Assembly (NCBI GenBank): GCA_018466975.1
Contig: CM031561.1
Location: forward strand, 2,480,001 to 2,544,000
Length of the DNA: 64,000 bases
DNA from: Sparassis latifolia
Taxonomy: Eukaryota; Basidiomycota; Agaricomycetes; Polyporales; Sparassidaceae
Direction: 5' to 3'
In this document: piece after piece, positions 45,467 to 57,424 of the stretch
Position numbering within the stretch: position 1 is the stretch's first letter
Layout of the letters: the number at the start of each line of letters is the position of its first letter
Notes under the pieces: model-generated
Seen by the model: only the letters and a program-made list of their open reading frames with translations
Database searches by the model: none
What the model was told of the DNA's origin: nothing
Program-made: the position numbers and the translations under genes

Positions 45467-46282
45467 TGTCACGGAGGCCAGTCGTGCCACCGTACATCCG
45501 GTTCATCGTCTAGTGACTAGGCCTTCGCAAGGGCTCAAGTCAATTGTGAGGGGTCCGACCTCCAGTCATAGCGATGACCAGAGGTCGGCCCAGTGGAGGA
45601 GTCTTATGAACGCTTGGCCGCTGTCTGCGGACCAAGGTCGATCTGTCGCACAGATGTAGATGGTAAAACTGGTTGATGTGTAACCAGGACAAGATGGGGA
45701 CTCCAGCTTGTCCTGTCGGTCTTATATACAAGTACAGGCGTCTGTCTACCTGTAATACTAGAACTACGATTGGTCCATCGGTATCAATACAAGGGCACAG
45801 GGTTCGTATACCTGTCCCACGGTCGTGAGAATGCTGAGTCAGTCATGACTCTGCGTGAGAGACAATCAGTCCATATGGAGATAAGGTCGTGCTGCAAAGA
45901 CAAGGCAGCAGCGAGGTCGTCGTACGTCTTGCGCATGTATCAGGGTCTAGGGCCATGCCCATGAGGTTCGGTATCTGTATCGTAAAGGTAAGGCAGAGGT
46001 GAGGCGCACATGCCTTTGTCATGTGTGTAATAGGAAGTGCGTCCAAGTCTGGATCTCGCACATGAGGTAAACATGCCTTGAGCACAAGGTGCATATCGTC
46101 AGATGATCTGGTAGATCCGTGCCGGATAGATAAGGGCGATGACCATGATGACATCATGGTCATGTGGTCAGTGATGTCATTGTTACATGGTCAGTCTAGG
46201 CTCTGTGATGTCATTGTCACGTGATTGGTAAAGGTAGAGGCGGAAGTCGTCCGCGCGTTCCTCAGAGAGGAGCTTTGTAACA
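45467..46282 (+). repeat. Element E right LTR (816 bp)
   Basis: Differs from the left LTR at CTCCAG versus CTTCAG and GTCGTACG versus GTCATACG. It is followed by GATGC and the resumed element B integrase. Confidence 0.95.
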
Positions 46283-46980
46283 GATGCATTGTGTCCATAT
46301 GGATTTTCGCGCAAAGAGGTGCAGGTGTCGCGATGGTCTGAGGGATGAGAACTTGTCACAGCTGTCGCTGTTGGCACATATGGCAAGTGCAAACATACCA
46401 CATGATGTTGCTGTGCGACTGTGGCCACCAGAAATGCTCGCAAATGAGAAAGCATGTCACAAAGATATTACGATGTCCTTGTAGGTTGTGACAAGAGTGG
46501 AGAATTCACATGTGATCTTCTGGACTGACAACAAGCTTGTGTGCTTCTTGTGAATCTTTTCGCCAAAGTTGCTGGTCATCTATGAAGAAGTTGACACAAT
46601 ATCGTGTGAAGTTCGTATACTCAACATTGGAAAGCTCTGGAGTACAAACAAGAGTATTGAGCCAGTCGTGAACTAGGTCAAGACAAATGTCGGCAGCTTT
46701 TGCGACATCGGTATGGGGAATGAGGTCATAGCTCTCACAAATCTCTAAGGCTTCTTCATTCGAAAATGTCGCAATAGTTCTCAATGGCACAATGCGATGA
46801 ATCGGGTTGATGAAATGTATAAAACTGTGTATGTGGTTGATCTAATTGTCGAAGTTGTCATCTTCTTCAATTTCACTATTACCCGGCTGAGGAATGTCAC
46901 GAAAGACCATCTGGTCCATGAGAAGCGCCAGGAACATGAACTAGAGTGAAATGAAATGTGAGGATCGCGACTATCCAGCA
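46283..46980 (-). pseudogene. Element B integrase upstream half and RNase H-integrase linker
   Basis: The minus-strand segment 46506-46790 includes EYTNFTRYCVNFFIDDQQLW and RKDSQEAHKLVV, the linker that precedes the integrase finger in this gypsy family. Between 46283 and 46500 the finger and first core region are too decayed to read in one frame. Confidence 0.65.
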
Positions 46981-47611
46981 ATTAATGGTAGCACTGGGAG
47001 CGATGTCAGGATTTTGAACTTCAACTACTAGGTTTCGCACTCCAATGAGGCAAAGTCATAAATATTGGAGAGCACGAAAAAGTCCATATATCTCGAGCTT
47101 CGCTTGCGAAAAGCGACATTCGTGATCATTGAGCGTAATCGACCCGAAGTGATTGTAGTAGCGAAGTCACAGATTTTTCTTGTCGCACTGACAGAGGTGG
47201 AACCCAATAGTGATGTAAGAAGAGTCGATAGCGAGAATAACTGGAGAGGCAGACATATAATTAATTGCGCAAAGTGCTGGAGATGTGAGAAGCACATCCT
47301 TGAGAGCTTCCTGTGCAGCTGTGCAGCTATCTGTTCTTTGCTGAATTTAAAAGGAACTTCTTTTTGTGTGAGCTTTATGAGCACACTGGCACACTTCGTG
47401 AAGTTTTTAATAAAAATGCAAATGACTCGACTGTTCCAAGAAAAGCGCGAACATCAGAAAGAGACTGACAAGGTCCTCAATTTTGGATTACAGCTACTCA
47501 AGATTCATTGGGTAGATGTCCTTTATATGTGCATCAATGTCCAACTACCATAATCTCCTCAGCACAGAGAATACTCTTAGTGGCAGAGAAAGTGCCTTCA
47601 CTGTACTTGAT
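46981..47611 (-). pseudogene. Element B RNase H region, heavily decayed
   Basis: On the minus strand, LIKLTQKEVPFKFSKEQIAA (about 47325-47384) is the connection stretch upstream of RNase H. The following sequence shifts frame several times, and only fragments can be matched by position. Confidence 0.55.
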
Positions 47612-48180
47612 TCACTGAATGACATAATTCAGGTTCTGCAAATGTTTCCAAACAAATTGGCGAACTTCTGGATTGTCAGAGAGTGTCTCACAAGTGCCAT
47701 CTGACCTGATATATCGTGAAGTCAGACCTTCGACAGGAACATTGTCAACATAGGGAATAGTGATATGTGAGATTTCATTGTGAAGAATGTGCATAACGTC
47801 ATTGTGGAATATAGGGACAGAATTTGCCCATTCCATGAGTGGAGTGACTAGGCGAAGTGCTCCATAGGGTGTCTGGAACGTAGTAAGATCTCGTGACAAT
47901 TCTGCAATAAGTCGCTCATCGTATCCGACATAAAGATCGAGCATCGCACCATAAGCGTGACCTCCAAACTTTTCAGTGAGATGTTCTGGAATAGGAGGGA
48001 CGCCTGAATGCTAAATTGTGACTGCATTGAGAGGCTCGAGACTGTGAACAAGGTGAAGCAACTTTCTGTCCTTTTTGAGAATGCAAAACCATCACGACTG
48101 ATAGGATGAGTTGGAGGGCTCATAAACTCCTGCTGTGATCTTTTTCTGAATAACGTGACAAATTTCATCGTAAATGCATG
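47612..48180 (-). pseudogene. Element B reverse transcriptase remnant
   Basis: The minus-strand segment 47612-47944 reads LDLYVGYDERLIAELSRD, TTFQTPYGALRLVTPLM and ISHITIPYVDNVPVEG. The catalytic YIDD expected here is YVDN (about 47730-47757), so the polymerase site is lost. The N-terminal RT part continues in another frame (47848-48168). Confidence 0.8.
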
Positions 48181-48930
48181 GTGATATCAGAATATTCCTC
48201 TCGATCCATGGCTTGTGATTTACGACAGGAAACTCGACTGAGAGAAAGAAGTCGGAGCAAAATCGCTACATTCGTTATCATTCCAGGCAAAAGCTTTGTC
48301 GTGCTTGCACATAAAATCGTCTATGAGATTGCACTCAGCTCACGAAAGGAAATCACCTTTGTGCACTTTCTGAAATTCATCGCAACATTCTTAGATGTAC
48401 CGACCAGTAGGAATGAAAGTCGAAGGATTCAGAGTGAGTAGAGATAATGTTGCAAGAGGGTCGCCTTTGATGTCATGGATAATATGAAACTTGTCAGGTA
48501 ACATTGTGAGCAAAGGTCAGACCTTCTAAGCTACTGGCTTATACTTTTTCTTTGAAGTGATGAAGATGTCGCACGAAAAGTCACAAAGTGCAAAACTTCT
48601 CGAGAATGAGTCACTGGATATACTGAAACAATGAGGGGACAATATGGAAAGGGGATTGGTGAACACTAGATAACTGGATGCTGGAAGAGGAAAACTACAC
48701 GCAGAGAGATACTGAGCTGCAAGAGAGTCTGGACTAGAGGAAGAAAGCTGGGCTGGAGAAAAAGCAGAGAGGGGGTTGCTGGATCCTGGATCATATCTGA
48801 GTAATATCACAATATCTCCTCGACTTTTGGTCAAATCCTCGAGTTGTAAAAACCGGACCCAACAGAAATCTCGGAGCTCCTCGCGCTAAAGTAGGAATTG
48901 TCATGTGCTGTCCTGTATTCGGACATGAGA
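48181..48930 (-). pseudogene. Element B pol, protease-RT linker, unreadable
   Basis: By position this should encode the region between protease and RT. The minus strand holds a Ser-rich stretch (48526-48834) and several stops, with no clear motif. Confidence 0.4.
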
Positions 48931-49488
48931 TCATAATGGTCTGGTCTGCATTGTGATAGTTCTTGATGATGCTTTCTGTAAGAACATCAAAAGGCGACCT
49001 AATAAAATGTTGTAGGCTGCAGCGTAAATAACGTGAATCTGGAGGTAGATGACGATGTTGGTGACTTGGAATACGATGTTGTGGACTAAACCGAGCGAAG
49101 GATCAACTTCTTCATTGGCTGATTGCATGTTCAGATGAATAATCAGGTCATATGCGAGCCCAAAAGCATGGCACACTTTTTCCGATATTGCAACAATCTG
49201 AGAACCTGGGTCTATGATGCTCTCTATTCGCTCCTTGTTATTGATGAGGTCCCAAATTGATCGCAAAGCATGTAACTCCTTTGTGACTGTAAGAATCTCA
49301 GGTTCTTGGCCAGGTGCGAGCATTTTGAGATATGTCTCATAAGGGTCTGGCACGACTAAGACACCTGGGCACATCAGAATGCCATCACAAACTAAGTATA
49401 AGGGCGCTGGAATCGCAGGTGTATGGGATGAATTTGATGTGAAAGGAAAAGGGTCGGAGTCCTCATCTTCGACTTTGACAATAGTCAT
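48931..49488 (-). pseudogene. Element B protease region
   Basis: An open 185-codon minus-strand segment with IESIIDPGSQIVAISEKVCH, the retropepsin active-site region of this gypsy family (DPGSQ rather than DSG), followed by LHVIYAAAYNILLGR-like sequence with the ILLGR motif. Acidic residues precede it. Confidence 0.8.
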
Positions 49489-50091
49489 GGTCGGTCATCG
49501 CAACCTGTACTATGTTCGCTGTGACTACAGGCAAATTCGAGACTGTGATGCGATAAGGAGTAACAGCATCACAATACTTCGCTCAAACCTTGGGCGAAAT
49601 AGAAAGCAGCTCTTCAGGTGTGAGAGTGATCAAAGAAGCCTTCATAGATTGCGCGAAACGTTCTCTGCAATTTTTGAGTCCTGGATCAGAACCTGACTGT
49701 GATATGCTCCTTTTAGATCCTTAGCAGGCTTTGCAGACACTGCACTGAAATTGCGATTGCGAGGCAGTAAGTATGTCGCGTCTTTCACCTTTGCATAGGA
49801 ATGTAAGGGAGACTGCTGTGCAGAGTCGAAACTTGACACAACTGGAGCGACATCGTCGAATTGCAGAGGAGCATTACAAGTGATCAGAGAATTGTGCGAC
49901 TCACTAGGAAATAGGTTCGATGAAGGTTGCTGTACTGGAGTGACAGGCTGAGCTGGAGATCCGACTTTACGAGGACATCTCAGAGGGATTTCGACACCCT
50001 CAAATATTTTCTTGCATTTGCAAAGCACTCAGAGTTCTCGCTCTAGCGACGCGATGCAATCTCTAGTAGAGAGCTGAAAAGTCGACATGAA
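49489..50091 (-). pseudogene. Element B gag-pol junction piece, cut by element D
   Basis: The minus-strand segment 49642-50028 has a Pro/Ser-rich linker and AKDLKGAYHSQVLIQDSKIA as in gag C-terminal regions of this family. It ends at the ATGAA duplication (50087-50091), where element D enters, and resumes at 57812. Confidence 0.65.
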
Positions 50092-50503
50092 TGTTACAAT
50101 GGTACGTTGAGTACCTATCTTTTTTTCTTTCGATTACATTGTACGATTACGCGTTAACCCGAGACTTCGAGTCTCGATATCTCTCGACTCGATCTGGACT
50201 CTCTCTAGACCATGACACCATAGTCTAGAACCTGTACTGACTCATCCCTCACCGTGAGGGTACTCACTGACTCAGCCATTACTGGCATGTATTACTCAAC
50301 ATGTACTATTAGTATATAAGGCTGAGATCGTCGACTGGAACCCCAGTCTTGATCTGATTACTTTACCTCTCAATACACGGGATTATCACTAGTCCTTGTG
50401 TGATCTTCTTGACTCTCGATTCTTGACTCGCATTTACTTAGTTGTCAAACAACTTAGTACTTGCTCGATGAACCTCGGACAAGTGGTACGCCCCAGCATA
50501 ACA
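50092..50503 (+). repeat. Element D 5' LTR (412 bp)
   Basis: Carries a 30-bp T-rich stretch near 50116-50145, between two GTAC tetramers, that the 3' LTR lacks. A TATA-like GTATATAAGG lies near 50332. Confidence 0.93.
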
Positions 50504-50779
50504 TAAGATCGAGACTATCCGATACCGCTCAACCTTTTCAGGTTTAGAGCAGAACTACGTTTACAGAAACCCGATGAACCTTAGCCGATAAACACCTAGC
50601 AGGGCGAGTTACCCGGGGTGCGAAAAGGTTAGGAAAACATTGACACACTGAATTTTTGAGGACTAGAAGAATTTTCATGCCCTTGACCTTCATCGACAAG
50701 GTGGGATGAAAATCTAGGACATCCAATCCACCGAGGCTCGTCATCGAGAGAATTCAGAGCCCTCCCGACTATCAGAGAA

Positions 50780-52126
50780 GGGAGACCGGGTTGGAGGCTT
50801 GCATCAGACGAAGCAACCTACCAAAGAATTCTTGAAGAATTCACCAGAGACTATCCGAACGAAGCAGAACGCTTCGCGATATATACTGCAGCAAGGCAAA
50901 ATGTCGACCGACTAATCGACCCAGCAGAAACACAACGAGAAGTTGACAAAATAACCCCGGGACATCCACTAGCAGAAGCAGCGGCAGCAGCAGCAGAAGC
51001 AGAATCGGAAGCAGAATTGGAAGCAGAGGCAACAGCCCCAGCACTGATCCCCGCACAGCTTATACCTGCAGCAGCCTTTTCTGCGATCCCAGTCCACAGA
51101 CACATCATTTCGAACCCGACTCCCACGATGCAGGTGCCAAAGCCAACCGAGCTCAAACTCTCCCAACCCGAACCCTTCTCAGGAGATACGAGCAAAACAA
51201 AGATATTCCTACAAAGGGTTCAGACGTATGTCAATATCAATGACAAAATTTACAATAGCAACAAGAAGAAGATCGCATTCGCAATGTCCTTCATGAGAGG
51301 AATGGCCGAAGCATAGGCTGAGATGTGGTATGATGACCACACCGACGACCTAGGAAAGCTGAAGGACTATGGAACCTTCGACGCATGGGTCATTGACTTC
51401 AACAAAGCATTCCAAGAGACCGACCCCATGGGATCGGTGATGAAAGACCTTGAATCTCTCCATCAAACAGGAGAAGTACAGGATTACGTTAATTCGTTCC
51501 TGGTACTTATGAAAAAGGCCAAAATCACGGAATACCCAGCACGCCTCTATTACTTTAAAATTGGACTATCCCGATGACTTCTTAAGCGAATCATGAACGT
51601 CAACCCACTCCCCACCAATATGGAAGGGTGGTACAAGAAGGCGGTTGAAATTGACAACCAGACCAAGTCGATGCAGATGTATACGAAATTCCAGAACAGT
51701 CGCCCTAGCGGACAGCAGCAGAAGCAGGGACAACAACAGAGGAAGGGACCTGTTTACACACGAGACCCCAATGCCATAGATGTCGACTGCATGTCGCAAG
51801 AAGAACACGACAGGCACATCAAAGGAGGACTCTGCTTTGAAGGTCACCAACAAGGATATCGCTCGCGTGATTGTCCTAAGAAAAAGCCAAAGAACCCCGG
51901 AAACACTTCCGGAATGCGCAAGGAGATACAGGTCGAGGAATCCAAAGGGGAACCCTCAACCTCAAAGATAGAAGACGTCGAAGAAGACACCACATCGGTC
52001 AAAAGAATGACCATTTCTGACAGTAACGTCTCCGAATTACTCCAGGAGTTACGAAAGATGCAGAAAGAACGTAACAACTGGATCAGAAAATTAGAAGGAT
52101 CGGATTTTGGATCCGACAGGCTGTAA
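50780..52126 (+). pseudogene. Element D gag
   Basis: One frame contains an Ala/Glu-rich region (about 50970-51060), the capsid-like core (PEPFSGDTSKTKIFLQRV, FDAWVIDFNKAFQETDP) and a Gln/Lys-rich tail. TAG at 51314 (a former CAG fits) and TGA at 51575 (a former CGA fits) interrupt it. The nucleocapsid knuckle reads CFEGHQQGYRSRDC: the second Cys and the His of CCHC are replaced by Gly and Tyr, so zinc binding is lost. The frame ends at TAA 52124, and pol follows in another frame. Confidence 0.85.
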
Positions 52127-52131
52127 CAGCG

Positions 52132-55100
52132 TTGGTACCATCATTACCGACTCGTCACCCCAATGTAATCGTATGCGAATTCCTGGGAAAATCGATACAC
52201 ATTCCTATTACCTTGGGTGTGCCGAGTGAAAGCGCTGATATCTCCGCTCTATTGGACTCAGGAGCTGGAGGAATGTTTATGGACAAAGTGTTCGTCGAAC
52301 GAATGAAGTACCACCAGGAGAGACTCCCAAAACCGATTAGGATTCTCAATGCTGACGGTACTCCAAACAAGTTAGGATATGCAACGCACTGTGTATGGAA
52401 ATGTACAAGGGCTGGAAGAAAACAAAAGGTATTCCAGTACTACGTTACCAACCTAGGAAAGGATGAGGTTATCCTAGGGTTACCATGGCTTCAGGCGATG
52501 AACCCTCGGATTAACTGGGAAACTGGTGAACTGGATTACGATTAGAGAAAACCCACTGTTGAAACAGTTCGAGATAACGAACTGAAGGTCAAAAAGGCGA
52601 CAAACACTCCCTATATCGGACTGATTGACGATAATGGACGATCCTGGGAAAATAACAATCCAAAACATCCGGAAAATCGAGTTAAACCAGGAGACCCAGA
52701 ACTAGGAATTCACGATTACAGGATCGAATTGGAGGACAGCGAATTGCTTATCTCATATATCCAAGGTGAACTGATACTGGCAATCTTTGACCCGCAAGGC
52801 GATGCAGCAACTCCTGAATGCCCAACTCGAGGTGATAACAAACCCACCTCAGGACCCTGTATAGGTCGGATAACAAGGGATACGCGATCTGGGCGATTTA
52901 GTATCGCACAAAACACTTGGCTATGTAACACCGGCACGGACACACTGCTCTATAAGGCTAGCGGAAAATCGCAAGAAGTGGTACAAGAAGCAATCTAAAA
53001 GGCAGAAGGAGCGAAGAAGAAGCTCGAAGAGCTCATCCCCTCCTACCTGATGGGGTACAAAGACATCTTCGAAAAGAAAACAGCAGAACGGTTCCCGAGC
53101 TCACGGGCATGGGACCATGCTATCGATTTAAAACCAGAATTCGTACCAAACGATTGTAAGATTTACCCCCTATCACCTAAAGAGCAGACGGCACTCGATG
53201 AATTCCTAGACGAGAATACACGAAAAGGCTATATTCGACCATCGATATCACCAATGGCATCCCCTTTCTTCTTCGTAGGGAAAAAGGATGGGAGCCTTAG
53301 GCCTTGCCAAGATTATCGATACTTGAATGAAGGAACAGTCAAGAATGCCTACCCACTTCCTCTGATCACAGAACTCCTTGACAAACTCAAAGGAGCACAC
53401 TATTTTACAAAAATGGACCTTCGATCCAGATATAACAATGTACGAATCAAAGATGGCGATCAGTGGAAAGCAGCATTCAAGACAAATCGAGGACTATATG
53501 AACCAACAGTGATGTTTTTCGGACTTTGCAACTCTCCGGCGACGTTTCAGAAAATGATGAATGAAATCTTTAAGGACCTGATCGATGAAGGATGGATGAT
53601 CATCTACATGGATGACATCCTCATCTTCTCGAATAACATGGAAGAACATCGACAGCATACACTTCGAGTCCTAGAACGACACAAGCAAAACGATCTGTTC
53701 GTTAAACTGGAGAAATGCACGTTCAACTCCCAAGAAGTAGAATACCTTGGGATGATCATACGTCCGGACCATATTGGAATGGACCCGATCAAGTTGAAAG
53801 GAATCCAGGACTGGTCAGAACCAACAACGGTGAAAGCTGTTCGCGCATTCATTGGTTTTGCGAACTTTTACAGGAAGTTCATCGATCATTATTCCAAGAT
53901 AGTACGACCGCTCACTGATCTCACGATGATGACAAAGAAACCGATATGAGAATGGACCCCCAACTGCCAACAAGCATTCAATATGCTCAAAGCAAAGTTT
54001 GTCTTGGCCCCCGTGCTCCTCATGCCAAATAAGACAAAACCCTTTATCATCGAGTCCGATGCCTCGCTCGTGGCTACAGGAGCGGTGTTAAGACAAACTG
54101 ACATCAACGGAGACCTTCACCCATGCGGCTATTTGTCAAAATCGTTTAACCCAGCTGAACGAAACTACGAAATCTATGACAGAGAACTATTAGAGATCGT
54201 TCGGGCCCTCAAAGAGTGGCGTCACTACCTTGATGGCTCTCCCCACCTGATAACAATACGCAGCGATCACAAGAACCTGACTTACTATCGGACAGCCCAG
54301 AAGCTGAACAGACGCCAAGCACGATGGAGTCTCTTCTTATCACAATTCGAACTCCAGTTGGTGCACGTCCCAGGGACGCAAATGATACAGTCGGACACCC
54401 TATCTCGGTTGCTTGGAAAGGGTGACTGAGATCATGATAACGAAGATTGTATCCTTCTCCCAGAAGCATTGTTTGTGCACTCGATATCAATGCAATTATA
54501 CCAAGATATTCGCGCACATTCAATTAAAGATCAAATTGTTTACGATGCGCTTCAAGCCTTGCAGCGCAAAGGACCACCACCAATGAAATCTGCCCTCGAT
54601 GATTGGAAAATCACCGATGGGCTTATCCAATATCGAGGACGCGTATATGTACCCCCAGTACAACCTCTCCGACATGATATTATCAGGTTGTACCATGACA
54701 CACCGGCCATGGGACACCCGGGTTCTTACAAAACCCTTGAACTCGTCCAACGTGATTTCTGGTGGCCAGGACTTTACTCTGCAGTATGCGCCTATGTGGA
54801 AGGATGCACAGGGTGCCAACAGATGAAGATTAATATGCACCCCACTAAATCTCTTCTAATGCCTATACCAGCAACCCCGAACGCATTACCATTTTCCTGT
54901 TCATCAGTCGACTTCATCACAGACCTACCAGTATCACATGGTTTTGACTCTCTCATGGTCATGGTAGACCATGACCTTACGAAGAGGGTAATTCTTTGCC
55001 CTTGCTTGAAGATGGTCACGGCGGATCAAACGGCAAAACTTTTCCACGAAAAAGTTTACTCCCGATTCGGACTCTCAGACAAACTGATTTCTGATAGAGG

Positions 55101-55930
55101 AACACAATTCGCATCACACGTATTCCAAGAACTATGCAGGATACTAGGAATCAGGTCCTCGATGAGTACAGCCTACCACCCCCAGTCAGATGGAGAAACG
55201 GAGCACGTTAACCAAGAACTAGAAGTGTACCTCCAACTCTACTGCGGTAACAACCCCAATTCATGGGTAGACCGACTACTGGACCTCGAATTCTGCCATA
55301 ACACACGCGAACACTCAGTGCGAAAGATGTCGCCATTCCGCATGATGATGGGATACGAACCACGCAGAATCTCGTCAGTACTCCCTAGGACAAATGTACC
55401 CTCGGTGGAAACTCGGTTATCTGAACTCCAGAAGATTCGAGATGAGGCCCTAGCCATGCACGAGCTAGCAAGACAGCATATGGCAGAACGGATCAGAAAG
55501 GGCTCACCACACTTCACAAAGGATCAGAAGGTCTGGCTCGATACAAAGAACCTGAACATCGGGTACCCGACATGGAAGATAGCTCCGAAATGTGAAGGCC
55601 CCTTTATTATTGAAGAATGAATAGGCCCCGTGGACTACCGCCTGACCCTACCACGAGGGTGGAGAATCCACCCCGTATTCCATGTCAGCCTTCTATCACC
55701 TTACAAAGAAATGGAGATCCACAGCCCGAATGATACGAGACCACCGCCTGACCTTATTGAAGAGCACGAGGAATACGAAGTCGAAGCAATCCTAAACCAC
55801 TGACAAAGATATGGTCGGACCCAATACCTGGTCAAGTGGAAAGGATACACTTCTGCCGAGAACTCATGGGAACCCGAAGCAAATCTGGCAAATGCCGAGG
55901 GACTACTAGGGGAATATAAAAGGCGATAAC
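52132..55930 (+). pseudogene. Element D pol: protease, RT, RNase H, integrase, chromodomain
   Basis: A single frame with motifs in order: protease LLDSGAGG near 52251; RT from about 53270 with DYRYLN and the catalytic YMDD at 53605-53616; RNase H ([26 protein letters not shown]) to about 54410; the integrase HHCC finger near 54687-54820 and DDE core ([25 protein letters not shown]) with all three acidic residues; then a chromodomain near 55775-55925 ([27 protein letters not shown]). Stops at 52543 (TAG), 52996 (TAA), 53947, 54427, 55618 and 55801 (all TGA) prevent full translation. Otherwise there are no frameshifts. Confidence 0.93.
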
Positions 55931-55989
55931 ACCTGCGTCACATCTCAGCAATCACCCGCATAGGCCTTCACCACTTCTGAACCTCCACT

Positions 55990-57384
55990 ATGTCATCATC
56001 TGGAGCGCAGTCTGTTATTGATGACTACTTTCCTGAAACTTCTCCGACTCCCTCGCCACACCCTAGGAACTTTAGGGGAGTACCAGCGCACAACATACGA
56101 GATAACCTTAGGGCCCATCTCCGATTCTCACGATGAATTGGAACTATCGGTGACCTAGAAGACTTCGTCGTTGGGGTAGTTGACTCGATCAATCCCATAC
56201 GTTCTAGAGCCACCACGCCATCCTTACCCGACATGCCCTGGACAAATCGTGAGCTCCACGAGTCAAGGGCGGTCCGTGTACTTGCAGAATACGAGGAGTT
56301 GTATCTCCAAGCCCTAACCACATTGGACGACTCTCACACGCAGTATGTGCTTAGGATCATCCATTCGCAACAAGCTGCCAAATCGGAAATTATTTCCATG
56401 CAGCATGCAATAGCAGGGACACGACAATACACGGAGAGGATGGAAGCATTAGCGTTAAGCATGGGGGATAGAATCCAGCGACAGGAGGAAATGCTAGCTC
56501 TAATGTTTGCCCAGATGAACTCGTACCAACGACTCGTCGAGCTTGATGCAGACGTCACGCAGCTGTTCCTCCCCACCTTTTTAACAGTCATGCCACCGGA
56601 GACCCCGCGAGAGGGGATACCCCCCATACCTCCACCGCGACCATCACATCTCGCCTTCGACCCCATAACGGTTCCTACCTCAAACCCGTTCGATTTGTTC
56701 GAAGGCGCTTCAACATCTTCCACTCCAGCAGTGACTCATGAAGGTGTTTCCATCGCACGACCTATATGCCCAATTCCCCCTCCAGATTACATGTCGGAGT
56801 GGAACTTTAGTGACAATCCCAACCATCATGCTGAAGAATTATCCCCGATGACCACGAAAAATGCGGTGCAGACCGAAACGTCTGAACACTCGGACCAATC
56901 AACTCAGACCCTCGTAGATCCAGGAGAAAGTGAGCCTGGAAGGAACACCTCCCCATTTCCTCCCGCCTTCTCCACAGCACTCATCGGGCCACACTGAACC
57001 GTCCCAGCATACATCGCGTATCAACGACCACATCCCTAGTGCGTATTCTGCGGACAGTATACCCATCTGAAGTATACCTGCCCATTTTCCATTTGCGTAA
57101 TCTGTCAATCTGTCCCTGCATCCCACGACCCGAACGCAAGCCCTGCGTTGCTATCCAACAGGATGCGTTGCTACTACTGTGGAAAACAAGAACCTGGCCA
57201 CATGATAGAAGGTTGTTCCTACTCTCATGACTTCTATGCAAATTACGATGCGCGCGAGATAGCGTTCTCCTACCCTGACTCTCAAACGGACCCGCGATTC
57301 TCTGACTTCGATGGAACGGGTTCGTTGTATACTGAAGGGTTTCCGATGAACAGCGTAACACCGTCGGAAGCAGGAGATACGTAG
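55990..57384 (+). pseudogene. Element D third ORF with helical region and C-terminal zinc knuckles
   Basis: The frame starts with ATG at 55990 (MSSSGAQSVIDDYFPE) and runs to TAG at 57382, interrupted by TGA 56134, TGA 56995 and TAG 57037, each explained by one transition. The middle (about 56240-56560) is a helical, coiled-coil-like stretch rich in Glu/Gln. A Pro/Ser/Thr-rich region follows, then CVFCGQYTHLKYTC (a standard CCHC knuckle), CVICQSV and CYYCGKQEPGHMIEGC, a knuckle variant. It sits in the env position, but no signal peptide or membrane segment is visible, so it is not an envelope protein. RNA binding or a gag-like role is a reasonable inference. Confidence 0.75.
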
Positions 57385-57424
57385 GAATGCCTTTGAGGGC
57401 AAAGGCGGCATAGGAAGGGGCTTA

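Larger units (their letters stand above)
41291..46282. mobile_element. Element E: young non-autonomous LTR retrotransposon (LARD-like)
   Basis: LTRs of exactly 816 bp (41291-42106 and 45467-46282) differ at only two positions that I can find. A perfect GATGC duplication (41286-41290 and 46283-46287) flanks it. The internal 3.4 kb has no gag, protease, RT, RNase H or integrase motif on either strand. It consists of pyrimidine-rich and short-repeat sequence with one chance-like 249-codon open frame. The near-identical LTRs indicate recent movement, so an active partner must have existed lately. The element splits the integrase of B. Confidence 0.9.

Noticed and set aside
55990..57384. Envelope gene in element D
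   Set aside because: No signal peptide, membrane segment or glycoprotein-like Cys pattern is visible; the Cys residues form zinc knuckles.
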